A DNA stretch of 64,000 nucleotides from Nitratireductor thuwali (GCF_036621415.1 NZ_CP030941.1:1982001-2046000); one strand, 5' to 3'. Counted from the first letter of the stretch, positions 8,773 through 18,173 are shown. A program made the numbers and translations. The notes: generated by a model not told the origin, from the letters alone.

Positions 8773-10605
8773 TCAATAGACCCGCGCCTTGGGCGCGATC
8801 TTGGCCAGTTCTATGCCGCCATTCTCTTCCTTGAGCAGGGGCTCCGTGTGCACCGGCCGGTAGTCCAGCGTGACCTTGCCCGCCTCATTCACCCAGGACA
8901 GCGTGTGATGGCGCCAGTTCTTGTCGTCGCGCTCGGAGAAATCCTCGCGCGCATGCGCGCCGCGGCTCTCCTTGCGCGCCTCGGCGGCGTAGACCGTGGT
9001 GATGGCGTTGGCCATCAGGTTCTCCAGCTCCAGCGTTTCCATCAGGTCGGAGTTCCAAATCATCGAACGGTCGGAGACCTTGACGTCCGGCAGCTCGTCC
9101 CAGACCGCCGAAATGCGCCTGCAGCCCTGCTCCAGGGTTTCCTGCGTGCGGAAAACGGCGGCATCTTCCTGCATGGCGCGCTGCATCGTCTCGCGGATGG
9201 CCGCAGTGGGCTTGGAGCCGTTGGCGTGGCGCAGCCGGTCGAAGCGGTCCATGATCTTGTCGCAGGCCGCCTCGTTGATGGCCGGGATGGAGGCCTCGCG
9301 GTCGACCGTCTGCCCGGCGCGGATGGCGGCGGCGCGGCCGAACACCACGAGGTCGATCAGCGAGTTCGAGCCGAGGCGGTTGGCCCCGTGCACGGAGGCG
9401 CAGGCCGCCTCCCCCACCGCCATCAGGCCGGGCGCCACGGCGTCCGGATTATCCCTGGTCGGGTTCAGCACCTCGCCCCAGTAATTGGTGGGAATGCCGC
9501 CCATATTGTAGTGCACCGTCGGCAGCACCGGGATCGGCTCGCGCGTCACGTCGACGCCGGCGAAGATGCGCGCCGATTCGGCGATGCCCGGCAGCCGCTC
9601 GTGGATCACGGCGGGGTCGAGATGGTCGAGATGCAGGTAGATATGATCCTTGTTCTTGCCGACGCCGCGCCCCTCGCGGATTTCGACGGTCATGCAGCGC
9701 GAGACCACGTCGCGCGAGGCAAGATCCTTGGCCGAGGGCGCATAACGCTCCATGAAGCGCTCGCCTTCCGAGTTGACCAGATAGCCGCCCTCGCCGCGCA
9801 CGCCCTCGGTGATGAGGCAGCCGGCGCCGTAGATGCCGGTCGGATGGAACTGCACGAACTCCATGTCCTGAAGCGGCAGGCCGGCCCGCGCGATCATGCC
9901 GTTGCCGTCGCCCGTGCAGGTGTGGGCGGAGGTGCAGGAGAAATAGGCCCGGCCGTAGCCGCCGGTGGCCAGCACCACCATCTTCGCAGCGAAACGGTGG
10001 ATCGTGCCGTCCTCAAGGTTCCAGGCGACCACGCCGGTGCACACCCCGTCGGTCATGATCAGGTCGAGGGCGAAATACTCGACGAAGAACTGGGCGTGAT
10101 GCTTCACCGACTGGCCGTAAAGCGTGTGCAGGATGGCATGGCCGGTGCGGTCTGCGGCCGCGCAGGTGCGCTGCACGGGCGGGCCGTCGCCGAAATTCTG
10201 CATATGGCCGCCGAAGGGGCGCTGGTAGATCTTGCCTTCCTCGGTGCGCGAGAAAGGCACGCCGTAGTGCTCGAGCTCATAGACGGCGGCCGGCGCCTCG
10301 CGCGCCAGATATTCCATGGCATCGACGTCGCCCAGCCAGTCGGACCCCTTCACCGTGTCGTAAAGGTGCCACTGCCAATGGTCGGGGCCCATGTTCTGCA
10401 GCGAGGCGGCGATGCCGCCCTGGGCCGCCACCGTGTGCGAGCGCGTCGGGAAAACCTTGGTGATGCAGGCAGTCTTCAGCCCCTGCTCGGCCATGCCCAG
10501 CGTGGCGCGCAGCCCGGCGCCGCCCGCGCCGACAACCACGACATCGAATTTATGATCGACATAGGTATAGGCGCTGGCCGCCTTCTTCTGTGTTGCCTGT
10601 GCCAT
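8773..10605 (-). CDS. sdhA: Succinate dehydrogenase flavoprotein subunit
   Basis: 610-residue catalytic subunit. FAD-binding motif [12 protein letters not shown] at the N-terminus; the histidine for covalent FAD is in [11 protein letters not shown]; the substrate site includes [15 protein letters not shown] and [19 protein letters not shown]. The C-terminus has NWRHHTLSW and the typical [11 protein letters not shown]. It oxidises succinate to fumarate in the TCA cycle. It sits 8 bp after sdhD and directly before sdhB. A long open frame on the opposite strand is a codon-bias shadow. Confidence 0.98.
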   Translation of the reverse strand: MAQATQKKAASAYTYVDHKFDVVVVGAGGAGLRATLGMAEQGLKTACITKVFPTRSHTVAAQGGIAASLQNMGPDHWQWHLYDTVKGSDWLGDVDAMEYLAREAPAAVYELEHYGVPFSRTEEGKIYQRPFGGHMQNFGDGPPVQRTCAAADRTGHAILHTLYGQSVKHHAQFFVEYFALDLIMTDGVCTGVVAWNLEDGTIHRFAAKMVVLATGGYGRAYFSCTSAHTCTGDGNGMIARAGLPLQDMEFVQFHPTGIYGAGCLITEGVRGEGGYLVNSEGERFMERYAPSAKDLASRDVVSRCMTVEIREGRGVGKNKDHIYLHLDHLDPAVIHERLPGIAESARIFAGVDVTREPIPVLPTVHYNMGGIPTNYWGEVLNPTRDNPDAVAPGLMAVGEAACASVHGANRLGSNSLIDLVVFGRAAAIRAGQTVDREASIPAINEAACDKIMDRFDRLRHANGSKPTAAIRETMQRAMQEDAAVFRTQETLEQGCRRISAVWDELPDVKVSDRSMIWNSDLMETLELENLMANAITTVYAAEARKESRGAHAREDFSERDDKNWRHHTLSWVNEAGKVTLDYRPVHTEPLLKEENGGIELAKIAPKARVY

Positions 10606-10613
10606 TTCCGCGG

Positions 10614-10997
10614 TCAGCCTCCAAGCGCGATCTTGATGAGGGCGTAGAGCGCGCTCACGCCGAGAATGATCGGAAAGAACGTATTGAGGACCAGAAGCGC
10701 GATCTTCGCGCCCTCCCCATGAACATAGTCCTCGATGATGACCTGCATGCCGATCCGCATGTGGTAGAGGATGGAAAGCAATGTGAAGGCGATGACCAGC
10801 GCCACGAACGGATTGGCCAGCGCGCCGCGGACCTCCTCGTAGGAGGCGCCGTTATAGAGCACCACGAAACCGACGAAGAAGATCACCAGCGGCAGGTTGG
10901 AGATCGCCGTCAGGCGCTGGCGCCAGAAATGCTCCGTTCCCTCCCTGGCCGATCCGAGCCCGCGAACGCGGTTCAAGGGTGTGCGCATGTCGCTCAT
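10614..10997 (-). CDS. sdhD: Succinate dehydrogenase membrane anchor subunit
   Basis: 127 residues with three membrane helices. The heme b ligand region and quinone-site residues are in [18 protein letters not shown] (His, then Asp-Tyr), as in SdhD. The start [15 protein letters not shown] with GGAGGAGCC upstream is preferred to a frame opening eight codons earlier. One base separates it from the sdhC stop, so translation is probably coupled. Confidence 0.95.
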   Translation of the reverse strand: MSDMRTPLNRVRGLGSAREGTEHFWRQRLTAISNLPLVIFFVGFVVLYNGASYEEVRGALANPFVALVIAFTLLSILYHMRIGMQVIIEDYVHGEGAKIALLVLNTFFPIILGVSALYALIKIALGG

Positions 10998-10998
10998 G

Positions 10999-11406
10999 TC
11001 AGGCTCCTCCGCCGAATGCATAGCCGGCGATCCAGACCAGGAGCGTCAGGCTTGTCGAGCCGGCGAGCGTTGCCCACGCCATCCTCGTCGCGGTTTCCTT
11101 GCCGAGCCCGTGGCCTGTGTCCCAGATGAGATGCCTTATGCCGCCGAGCATGTGATGCAGCAGCGCCCAGGTGTAGCCGAACAGGACAAGCCGGCCGAGC
11201 AAGGAGCCGAACAGCCCGTTCACCGTGTCGAACGCTTCCGGGCCGGCCGCCACAGCACCTATCCACACCACCAGCAGCACAGTGCCGAAATAGAGCGCCG
11301 CGCCCGTGATCCGGTGCAGGATGGACATCAGCATGGTCGGGATAAGGCGATAGATTTGCAGGTGGGGCGAGATCGGCCTCGCATGGGTGGCTGGTGACTT
11401 GCTCAT
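10999..11406 (-). CDS. sdhC: Succinate dehydrogenase cytochrome b556 subunit
   Basis: 135 residues, three membrane helices. The N-terminal motif RPISPHLQIYR and SILHRITGAALY carry the quinone-binding Ser and Arg; LLHHMLGGIRHLIWDTG supplies the heme b histidine. First gene of the complex II operon, expressed from the promoter at 11483-11511. Confidence 0.96.
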   Translation of the reverse strand: MSKSPATHARPISPHLQIYRLIPTMLMSILHRITGAALYFGTVLLVVWIGAVAAGPEAFDTVNGLFGSLLGRLVLFGYTWALLHHMLGGIRHLIWDTGHGLGKETATRMAWATLAGSTSLTLLVWIAGYAFGGGA

Positions 11407-11482
11407 GGCTTCCCCGTTTCATCGCCGGCAGACGGAATGGCGGCCGCTTGCAGCGAGCCTGCCGCCAGTGTCCGGCAGTGGC

Positions 11483-11511
11483 GTTCTAATTCCCTTTTTG
11501 CAGTGCGTCAA
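11483..11511 (-). promoter_or_regulatory. Candidate sigma-70 promoter for sdhCDAB
   Basis: On the minus strand TTGACG (11511-11506), 17 bases, TAGAAC (11488-11483), about 80 bp upstream of the sdhC ATG. It fits the alphaproteobacterial housekeeping consensus (TTGAC-N17-TATAAC-like). No other promoter-like pair stands out in this 260-bp intergenic stretch. Confidence 0.5.
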
Positions 11512-11666
11512 AGCCGCATGGGCGTCGTTTTCGGCCTGAACCGATTGAACGGCATCGATCACCGCTTGCAGGCGATGGGCGAGTTGCCGCCGACCATACA
11601 CAGGGCCTGCGCATTCTTCGCGACCAGCAAAAAAGACGGCTCGTGGAGCCGGTTCTGCCGGCAATG

Positions 11667-12128
11667 TCAGCCTGCATCAAAGCGAATCACATGGGAGAAC
11701 CAGTCGGCGGGGACCGCGATCTGCTCATAAAGGCGCCGGCCCTCGGGCGGCTGGCGCGGGGCGTTGAGCGTCAGCCGGGACCAGCCGCGCTCCTCCGCCT
11801 GATCGGCCATGAGATCGACGAGCGCCTTGGCGATGCCCTTGCCGCGGTGAAGATGGTGCACGTAAAGATGCTCGGCCAGCCCATAGCGGAGGCCGGTAAG
11901 AGGGTCCGGCAGGTCGTAGAAGATGGCAAAGCCCAGCAGCGTTCCATCGACCCGCGCTCCCAGGACTTCGGCCACCCGGTCCTGCAGCAGGGTTTCGGCG
12001 TAGAATTCGTCGGGCCTGCGCGGCGCGCCACGCTTGAGCGATTGCGTGTAGGCCGCCAGGAGCGGCGCCAGCTCATGGGCGTCCTTCAGCCGCAGCAAGG
12101 CTATGTCGATATTGTGGTTTTCGCTCAT
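11667..12128 (-). CDS. GNAT family N-acetyltransferase
   Basis: 153 residues with a GNAT fold: motif A (acetyl-CoA pyrophosphate loop) is LYVHHLHRGKGIAKALV, preceded by LLGFAIFYD on beta-4 and followed by GWSRLTLNA and the RRLYEQIAV motif B. Related to diamine/amino acid GNATs by general appearance only; the substrate is not predictable. Monocistronic, upstream of the sdh operon on the same strand. Confidence 0.85.
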   Translation of the reverse strand: MSENHNIDIALLRLKDAHELAPLLAAYTQSLKRGAPRRPDEFYAETLLQDRVAEVLGARVDGTLLGFAIFYDLPDPLTGLRYGLAEHLYVHHLHRGKGIAKALVDLMADQAEERGWSRLTLNAPRQPPEGRRLYEQIAVPADWFSHVIRFDAG

Positions 12129-12278
12129 TCCCGCGATCCCGGCCGCTGTTCCTTCATCAGACGGACATCAATCGGCGAAATTAACCACGCCTGTCAATTG
12201 CCCCGCCTTACTTCCGTCAAGCGGATGACAAAGGTTAAGAAAGCGTTAAATTCGGGCTACGGAGGCCGCGGCACGGCA

Positions 12279-12325
12279 GCATTTTGCAGTCAGGTGGAAT
12301 CACCTGGCATCCGCACAAATGCGGA
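12279..12325 (+). repeat. RIME-like mosaic repeat R1 (module B only)
   Basis: GCATTTTGCAG, then CAGGTG-gaat-CACCTG, then CCGCACAAATGCGG. The same ordered module occurs at 39230-39276 and, inverted, at 29497-29543. This copy lacks the GTGCGTCC palindrome. It ends about eight bases before an ATG at 12333 and 25 before the chosen start of the secreted protein gene. Confidence 0.75.
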
Positions 12326-12350
12326 AGAGGCAATGAAGGAGCCAGGGCAC

Positions 12351-12749
12351 ATGTTTTCACGTCACCCGTTTCACATGGCATGCGCACTCGCCGCAATGGC
12401 ATTGGCGATCGTGGTCGCAGCCCCCGCATTCGCGGGCAATACGGCCGGCGAGCACGTCTATGAGGACGAATACGGCAATCTCGTCATCCACCACCGGGCC
12501 GGCTTCAAGAGCATCGTGGTCGGCAAGGGTTACCTGGCGGAGGAAATCGCACCCGATGCCCCCGGCAAGCCCAGGATCGTCTACGGCGTGCCGCGCGAGA
12601 CAAAGGTCGTGCATCTGGAGGACAAAGGCACCCTCTATCTCCGCCCGAAGCGGTCCGACTGCCGCTACGGCGCGCTGCTGCACGGCCGCAGCTACATGTA
12701 CGGGTTGCCGGCCAATGTCGTGCCGGTGCCCGTGGTGACATGCCGCTGA
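12351..12749 (+). CDS. Small secreted protein of unknown function
   Basis: 132 residues. A signal peptide (MFSRHPFHMACALAAMALA... with cleavage near AFAGN) is followed by an about 100-residue mature region with several Tyr and Gly and two cysteines (RSDCRYG and the C-terminal VVTCR). I do not recognise a named domain. AAGGAG lies nine bases before ATG 12351; an alternative start at 12333 adds six residues. The gene sits directly behind repeat R1 and 61 bp before the membrane protein at 12811; whether it is co-transcribed with that gene is unknown. Confidence 0.7.
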   Translation: MFSRHPFHMACALAAMALAIVVAAPAFAGNTAGEHVYEDEYGNLVIHHRAGFKSIVVGKGYLAEEIAPDAPGKPRIVYGVPRETKVVHLEDKGTLYLRPKRSDCRYGALLHGRSYMYGLPANVVPVPVVTCR

Positions 12750-12810
12750 TACCGAGGATCATGGGCCAGGCGAAGACGCCGCCGGGCGAAACCGGAACGA
12801 GGTGCCCCGA

Positions 12811-14106
12811 ATGAGCCATGCCCGCGCCGCGCGCCAGCTGCGCTCTCACATAGACAGCCTGCAGACCATGACCCGCTTCGTGCTGGCGACGCTGGCGCTG
12901 GCCAGCGGCGTCTACACATATCTGGGCGTGCGCAGCCTGCTCGACGGCACGGCGACGCTCGTCTTCCTCGCGGCGGTGATCTATTCCGCCGCCGTTTCGG
13001 TGGGCATCTACGGCTTCTGGACCTATCTGATCCGTTTCCTGCCCGAAATGCGCGACGGCGCGTCACGCATTGCGCTGTTCGCGGTCATGGCCGTTGGCTC
13101 GCTGATGATCGTCGCCATGTCATCATGGCTGAATGCGGCCGCCCTTGCAGGGTCCGCCGCCGTCGAGCAGCATCTGGCCGAGACGCTGGAGGACTACACC
13201 GCCGACCTCGACCAGGCCCATTCCAATGCGCTGGGGGCGCTGTCCCTCCTGCCCGACATCCAGCGCGCCTCCGTGCGCTTTTCGCGGCTCGCCGAGAACG
13301 AACGCAGTTCCGGCGCGCTGACCGGCACCTCCGGCTCGGGCAGCGTGGTGCAGCTCCTCACCCAGATGTCGGCGCAGATGAATGAGCTGGAAGGCACGAT
13401 CCAGCGCTCGCGCGAAACCGTCGCCAACCTCTTCAGCCAGGGTCAGGAACGGCTGGCCGCCATGCGCGCGCTGGTTTCCGGCGCGGGCTCCGTCGAGCCG
13501 CGCTCCGACCGGTTTGCCGAAGAGGCCGTCTCGCTTGCCGGCGTGATCGCCGCGCTGGAGCAGACTTCCATCGCGCCCTCCGTGGCGCGCGCGGCGGCCG
13601 ACCTTTCCGCTGGCTTCATCGCCCCGGTGGCCGATGGCGGCAACGCCGATCTGGCCGGGCGGCAGGATGCCGTGATGGCCACCGTGCGCGAGTCCGTCGC
13701 CGCGCAATCGGCCGCGCTGAGCGAGGCCGCCGAGGAGATCATGGCGCAGCCGAAGGTGGCCGAGCGACGCTATGTGCCGCTTTCTTCCGCCGAGGCGGTT
13801 CTGCTCTATGCCGGCAGCTTCCTGCCGAGCTGGGCCGGGGCGATCTCCATCGATCTCCTGCCGGGGGTTCTTGTCGCCATGCTCGCGGTGGTCTTCGCGG
13901 CCATCCGCCGCGGCGAGGAAGACATGAGCGAAGCCGAACGCATGTCCGCCGCGGACATGATGCGCGCGCTCGAAATGCGCCAGGCCATGATGGCGCGCGA
14001 GAGCGGCGAGCCCCCGGAAGCGCCCGCCGACGCTGAATCGGCGCAATCGCGCCCCGAAAACGTCACCGCCCTTTCCCTCACCGAACGCAAGCGGCAAGAG
14101 CCATGA
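12811..14106 (+). CDS. Membrane protein with central coiled-coil region, unknown function
   Basis: 431 residues. Three hydrophobic helices near residues 20-105 (LATLALASGVYTYLG, LVFLAAVIYSAAVSVGIYG, IALFAVMAVGSLMIVAM), then about 230 residues of Ala/Glu/Gln-rich helical sequence likely to form coiled coils, then a fourth helix near 345-370 (LPGVLVAMLAVVFAAI) and a charged cytoplasmic-type tail. The layout suggests a large extracytoplasmic coiled-coil loop between helices 3 and 4. No enzymatic motif is visible. Start ATG 11 bases after GAACGAGG; a GTG three codons earlier is also in frame. Overlaps the next gene by ATGA, so the two are translationally coupled and probably work together. Confidence 0.8.
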   Translation: MSHARAARQLRSHIDSLQTMTRFVLATLALASGVYTYLGVRSLLDGTATLVFLAAVIYSAAVSVGIYGFWTYLIRFLPEMRDGASRIALFAVMAVGSLMIVAMSSWLNAAALAGSAAVEQHLAETLEDYTADLDQAHSNALGALSLLPDIQRASVRFSRLAENERSSGALTGTSGSGSVVQLLTQMSAQMNELEGTIQRSRETVANLFSQGQERLAAMRALVSGAGSVEPRSDRFAEEAVSLAGVIAALEQTSIAPSVARAAADLSAGFIAPVADGGNADLAGRQDAVMATVRESVAAQSAALSEAAEEIMAQPKVAERRYVPLSSAEAVLLYAGSFLPSWAGAISIDLLPGVLVAMLAVVFAAIRRGEEDMSEAERMSAADMMRALEMRQAMMARESGEPPEAPADAESAQSRPENVTALSLTERKRQEP

Positions 14107-14924
14107 CCCACAGCACCTTCGATACCCGCCCCCGCAGGAGCGCCCTCATGCGCTATCTCGAACGCTTCGACGACGGCACGCTGGTACGCTGGGCCTTTGT
14201 CGGCGTGTTGATCGGCTCGGCAACCGTGCTCGGCATGGACCTGCGCGAGCTGGTCGACCGCAATGGCGGGCTGTGGCCCGAGCAATCCCCCCTGCAGCGC
14301 ACGGTGACCGTGTTGCCGCCTGTTGTCGAAACCGGCGACGAGGGCAACGGGCGAACCGATCCCCGCAGGAACATCACCACGGAAGAGGAATTGCTGCGCC
14401 AGCCGCTTGCCTTCTCGCTGCAGCCGGGCGGCGTGCTGCAGGTGACGGGCAGCATCGAGCCGGGCGCGGCGCGGCGGCTGGGCGAAGAACTTGAAGCGCG
14501 CGGCGAATATGTGGCAACCGTCAGCCTGAACTCGCCCGGCGGCTCGCTCGACGATGCCATCGCCATGGCCCGCACGATACGCGAGCGCGAGCTGTCGACC
14601 CGCGTGGACGACGGCGCCGTCTGCGCCTCGTCCTGCCCGCTCATGCTGGCCGGCGGCGTGACGCGCCACATCGGCGAGGAAGCCGCCATCGGCGTGCACC
14701 AGTTCTATGCCGCCGCCGGCACCCGGCTGGAGCCCGAACAGGCGATGGCCGACGCGCAGACCACCACGGCCCGCATCTCCCGCCATCTGGACGAGATGGG
14801 CGTCGATCCGGCCCTTTGGCTGCATGCCCTCGTCACGCCCCCGCGCGCGCTCTACTATCTCAGCCGCGAGGAGATGCTGGCCTACGGCCTTGCCACCGAG
14901 CCGCAAAAGCTCGCGCTGAACTGA
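14103..14924 (+). CDS. Membrane-anchored ClpP/crotonase-fold protein (COG3904-like)
   Basis: 273 residues. One N-terminal membrane helix (WAFVGVLIGSATVLGM, about 30-46) then a periplasmic-type domain with the ClpP-like signature VSLNSPGGSLDDAIAMA near 140 and CASSCPLMLAGG near 178, followed by GEEAAIGVHQFYAA. In ClpP-fold proteases the Ser in the second motif is the nucleophile and the His comes later; here Ser-Ser is flanked by two cysteines, as in COG3904 proteins of unknown activity. Proteolysis is an inference. Overlaps the upstream coiled-coil membrane protein (ATGA). Confidence 0.78.
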   Translation: MTHSTFDTRPRRSALMRYLERFDDGTLVRWAFVGVLIGSATVLGMDLRELVDRNGGLWPEQSPLQRTVTVLPPVVETGDEGNGRTDPRRNITTEEELLRQPLAFSLQPGGVLQVTGSIEPGAARRLGEELEARGEYVATVSLNSPGGSLDDAIAMARTIRERELSTRVDDGAVCASSCPLMLAGGVTRHIGEEAAIGVHQFYAAAGTRLEPEQAMADAQTTTARISRHLDEMGVDPALWLHALVTPPRALYYLSREEMLAYGLATEPQKLALN

Positions 14925-14979
14925 TCGGAACCAGCACCGAGGCCGCAACGTTGGGTTCGGCAACCGATGGAGCTGCCCG

Positions 14980-15282
14980 ATGGCCGATACGAAAACACTG
15001 ACCGACCACGACGATATCCGCAACTGGGCGGCAGCCCGCGCCGGCAAGCCCGCCCTCGCCGACCCGGCGCCAGGCATGCCCGGCGAAGAGCCGGTGCTTC
15101 TCATCGCATTCGGCCAGCAGGCCTACATGGATACCGACGAGGGCGCCGATCCGATCGGCGGGCTGCAGCTTGTCGAGTGGGACGAGTGGTTCCGCCTTTT
15201 CGACGAGCGGGAACTGGCCCTGGTCGTCAGCGAAGACGTGCCCGGCCAGCGCGACGAGTTCCACGAGATCGTCCGGCGCTGA
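14980..15282 (+). CDS. Conserved small acidic protein of unknown function
   Basis: 100 residues, no signal peptide or membrane segment. The sequence opens HDDIRNWAAARAGKPA and ends in an acidic region WDEWFRLFDERELALV. I recognise the pattern as a conserved hypothetical of rhizobia but know no function. GGAG lies 7-10 bases before the ATG. It follows the ClpP-fold gene by 55 bp on the same strand and may be the last gene of that unit. Confidence 0.7.
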   Translation: MADTKTLTDHDDIRNWAAARAGKPALADPAPGMPGEEPVLLIAFGQQAYMDTDEGADPIGGLQLVEWDEWFRLFDERELALVVSEDVPGQRDEFHEIVRR

Positions 15283-15295
15283 GAGCTTCTACCGG

Positions 15296-15502
15296 CTACT
15301 CATCTCTGTACTCCAGGATATCTCCGGGCTGACATTCAAGGGCGCGGCAGATTTTCTCAAGCGTTTCAAACCGCACGCCGCGCACCTTTCCCGATTTCAG
15401 GAGCGACACATTCTGCTCGGTGATGCCGACCTGCTCGGCGAGATCCTTCGAACGCATCTTGCGCCGCGCCAGCATGACGTCGAGATTGACGACGATCGGC
15501 AT
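15296..15502 (-). CDS. XRE/Cro-type helix-turn-helix regulator (YozG-like)
   Basis: 68 residues, nearly all HTH: LARRKMRSKDLAEQVGITEQ is the helix-turn-helix and NVSLLKSGKVRGVRFETLE follows with the recognition segment; CRALECQPGDILEY is the typical C-terminus. Proteins of this size are commonly paired with DUF2975 membrane proteins. It begins 3 bp after the DUF2975 stop, so translation is coupled. Likely binds the palindromes at 16081-16112. Confidence 0.88.
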   Translation of the reverse strand: MPIVVNLDVMLARRKMRSKDLAEQVGITEQNVSLLKSGKVRGVRFETLEKICRALECQPGDILEYRDE

Positions 15503-15505
15503 CGC

Positions 15506-16051
15506 CTACACGAAGTCCCGCTGTTCGGCCCGAACCTCGGCAGCCACAGCCAGAACCCGGCCGGTCATGTACATGATGGCGGCGATCAGTAGAGCCATGC
15601 CCTGGGAGCTGCCGAAGCTGACGGAAAGAGCCTTCTGCCCGGCCGGATTGCCCAGCGTCAGTGCGAGCACGATCATGACCTGCAGGACGATGCTTCCCGC
15701 CACCGTCAGAACGAAAGCGATGCTGGCACGATGCATCCAGGTGGCCGCTTCTACGGACAGCGGCTCCTCTCCACCGAACGCGCCGAACATTTGCCAGACG
15801 CAGTAGAGCGCCAGGAAGACGAGGCCGAACTGCAGGGAGACGAGCACGGCCGTCACGGCTACCGCCGGCGGGGTGAACGCCAATGGCCCCTGCAGGGAAT
15901 ACGCCTGACGGATGGCCGTCTCGAACTCCCTCGCATCGCCGATCCAGCTCGTCAGGAACCACAGAGCTCCGAAGCCGATGAAGCAGGCGAAGGCAAGCAC
16001 GGCAAACTGCATCATACGGCTGAGACGCCGCAAGCGCACCGATTCAGACAA
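15506..16051 (-). CDS. DUF2975 family membrane protein
   Basis: 181 residues with four membrane helices (about 13-35, 57-80, 108-130, 147-168), the DUF2975 layout. The start is a TTG at 16051 with an ideal GGAGG eight bases upstream; no in-frame ATG exists nearby. Partner of the small HTH gene immediately downstream. The biochemical role of DUF2975 is unknown; the pairing suggests a membrane protein controlling, or controlled by, the regulator. Confidence 0.82.
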   Translation of the reverse strand: MSESVRLRRLSRMMQFAVLAFACFIGFGALWFLTSWIGDAREFETAIRQAYSLQGPLAFTPPAVAVTAVLVSLQFGLVFLALYCVWQMFGAFGGEEPLSVEAATWMHRASIAFVLTVAGSIVLQVMIVLALTLGNPAGQKALSVSFGSSQGMALLIAAIMYMTGRVLAVAAEVRAEQRDFV

Positions 16052-16080
16052 TGGATCATCCTCCGTATTGAATAATTACT

Positions 16081-16112
16081 GTATCACGATAACTTATTAT
16101 CGTTTCTGATAC
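16081..16112. promoter_or_regulatory. Nested palindromes between the divergent DUF2975 and lipoprotein genes (candidate operator)
   Basis: GTATCA (16081-16086) pairs with TGATAC (16107-16112), and inside it CGATAA (16087-16092) pairs with TTATCG (16097-16102). The block is AT-rich in a GC-rich genome and lies in the 82-bp gap between the TTG at 16051 and the ATG at 16134, placed to control both directions. The XRE-type protein at 15296-15502 is the obvious candidate ligand. Confidence 0.6.
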
Positions 16113-16133
16113 ATTCATGCAAGAGGTTTCGCC

Positions 16134-16745
16134 ATGTTTCACCCGTATTCCGCCCGCCGAGCCGCCTGCGCAGTTCTTATCCTGGCACTGAGCCTGCCGG
16201 CAGGCGCCTGCATGGCGCCCGGTCCCCAAAGCCCGCTCGAACTGAGCCGGTTCGATCCATTTGCTGCCGATCCGGCAGCGGTATCGGCGGCCATCGTCCT
16301 GGATCGGGCGCTCCATCTGCGGCGTGGCGACATCGTCATGCGCGTTTCACTGGATTCGCGCGAGCCCGGATTGTCCTTCGACGAGACCTTTGTCCTGGCT
16401 CTCAACGGTCATTCTGCCGGGCAATTGCCGGGCCTCGCGGTGGCCCCGAACCAGCATGTGCAGATCGCCGCGATCGCCAAGGAGGATCACGCTCGTTTTC
16501 AACGGGTGCAGCAGAAGGCGCGCCTTGCGCAAGAGCAAAGAGTATCGGCGGGGGAAGGATCCCTGAGCATCACCATCTCCGGCGCCTGCCGCACGGGACC
16601 GATCGGGCATGCGGCGACAGCGCGCGCCTATCTGCGCACTGCAGCCACAAGCCGTTACGTGCCGCTCACCGACCAGATCGAGCTGGGCCGGGTGCTGGAT
16701 GGCGCCGCCCAAGGCAGCATCGCGCGCTGCGGCGATGGCAGATGA
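16134..16745 (+). CDS. Putative lipoprotein of unknown function
   Basis: 203 residues. N-terminal hydrophobic stretch AACAVLILALSLPAGAC ends in a possible lipobox (A-G-A-C), so the mature protein may be lipidated at Cys 26. The remainder is soluble with no motif I recognise; it contains a pair of cysteines in ISGACRTG and the C-terminal ARCGDG. It is divergent from the DUF2975/XRE pair and shares the palindromic control region. It overlaps nothing and ends 12 bp before the convergent leuC stop. Confidence 0.65.
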   Translation: MFHPYSARRAACAVLILALSLPAGACMAPGPQSPLELSRFDPFAADPAAVSAAIVLDRALHLRRGDIVMRVSLDSREPGLSFDETFVLALNGHSAGQLPGLAVAPNQHVQIAAIAKEDHARFQRVQQKARLAQEQRVSAGEGSLSITISGACRTGPIGHAATARAYLRTAATSRYVPLTDQIELGRVLDGAAQGSIARCGDGR

Positions 16746-16757
16746 CGTGCCCGGCGC

Positions 16758-18173
16758 TCAGCTTCGCGGCCATTCGCGGATGTCGACGAAATGGCCGGCG
16801 ATCGCCGCGGCCGCCGCCATGGCCGGCGAGACGAGGTGGGTGCGGCCCTTGAAGCCCTGGCGGCCCTCGAAGTTGCGGTTCGAGGTCGACGCGCAGCGCT
16901 CGCCAGGCTTCAAGCGATCGTCGTTCATCGCCAGGCACATGGAGCAGCCCGGCTCGCGCCAGTCGAAGCCGGCTGCCTTGAAGATCTTGTCGAGACCCTC
17001 GGCCTCGGCCTGCGCCTTGACGAGGCCCGAGCCCGGCACGATCATCGCGTCGATGCCTTCCTTGACCTTTTTGCCCTCGGCGACCTTGGCGGCCTCGCGC
17101 AGATCCTCGATGCGGCCATTGGTGCAGGAGCCGATGAAGACGCGGTCCAGCGCGATATCGGTGATCTTGGTTCCGGGCTCAAGGCCCATATATTGCAACG
17201 CCCGCTTCTTGGACTGGCGCTTGTTCTCGTCGGGAATGTCGTCCGGGTTCGGCACGACGCCGGTGACCGAGACCACGTCCTCGGGCGAGGAGCCCCAGGT
17301 GACGATCGGCGGCAGGTTGGCCGCGTCGAGCTTTACCACGCGGTCGAAATGCGCGCCCTCGTCGGTGACCAGGCTTTCCCAATAGGCGCGCGCCTTGTCC
17401 CAGGCCTCGCCCTTGGGCGCCCGGGGGCGGTCCTTGATATAGGCATAGGTCGTCTCGTCCGGCGCGATCATGCCGGCGCGCGCGCCGCCCTCGATGGACA
17501 TGTTGCAGACCGTCATGCGGCCTTCCATGGACAGCGCCCGGATCGCCTCGCCGGCATATTCCATCACATGGCCGGTGCCGCCCGCCGTGCCGATCTCGCC
17601 GATGATGGCGAGAATGATGTCCTTGGCGGTGACGCCGCGGGGCAGCGCCCCATCCACCTGGATCAGCATGTTCTTGGCGCGGCGCTGGATCAGCGTCTGG
17701 GTGGCCAGCACATGCTCGACCTCTGAGGTGCCGATGCCATGGGCGAGTGCGCCGAAGGCGCCGTGGGTCGAGGTGTGGCTGTCGCCGCACACGATCGTCA
17801 TTCCCGGCAGGGTGAAACCCTGCTCCGGCCCGACAATGTGCACGATGCCCTGGCGGGTGTCTGCCTCGTTGTAATATTCGATATTGAACTCGGCCGCGTT
17901 CCTGGCAAGCGCCTCGACCTGAATGCGGCTTTCCTCGTTCTTGATGCCGAACTTGCGGTCGGGCGAGGTCGGCACGTTATGGTCGACGACGGCGAGCGTC
18001 TTTTCCGGGTGGCGCACGGTGCGGCTTGCCATGCGCAGGCCCTCGAAGGCCTGCGGGCTGGTCACTTCATGCACCAGATGGCGGTCGATATAGAGCAGGC
18101 AGGTACCGTCGTCCTGGCTGTCGACCAGATGGTCGTCGAAAACCTTGTCGTAGAGCGTGCGGGGCTTGGTCAT
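16758..18173 (-). CDS. leuC: 3-isopropylmalate dehydratase large subunit
   Basis: 471 residues, the usual length. Aconitase-family signatures: [21 protein letters not shown], the cluster cysteine in FIGSCTNGR and the paired ones in GCSMCLAMN. It isomerises 2-isopropylmalate to 3-isopropylmalate in leucine synthesis with LeuD, which is not next to it. ATG 18173 ([12 protein letters not shown]) is chosen over a frame opening 17 codons upstream because it matches the family N-terminus and has GGGAAGAAG before it. Confidence 0.97.
   Translation of the reverse strand: MTKPRTLYDKVFDDHLVDSQDDGTCLLYIDRHLVHEVTSPQAFEGLRMASRTVRHPEKTLAVVDHNVPTSPDRKFGIKNEESRIQVEALARNAAEFNIEYYNEADTRQGIVHIVGPEQGFTLPGMTIVCGDSHTSTHGAFGALAHGIGTSEVEHVLATQTLIQRRAKNMLIQVDGALPRGVTAKDIILAIIGEIGTAGGTGHVMEYAGEAIRALSMEGRMTVCNMSIEGGARAGMIAPDETTYAYIKDRPRAPKGEAWDKARAYWESLVTDEGAHFDRVVKLDAANLPPIVTWGSSPEDVVSVTGVVPNPDDIPDENKRQSKKRALQYMGLEPGTKITDIALDRVFIGSCTNGRIEDLREAAKVAEGKKVKEGIDAMIVPGSGLVKAQAEAEGLDKIFKAAGFDWREPGCSMCLAMNDDRLKPGERCASTSNRNFEGRQGFKGRTHLVSPAMAAAAAIAGHFVDIREWPRS

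Noticed and set aside
7108..10647. A 1179-codon open frame on plus, opposite msrA, sdhB and sdhA
   Set aside because: It is antisense to three certain genes, its translation is dominated by Arg/Gly/His/Asp with no domain, and such shadows are expected in high-GC coding DNA.
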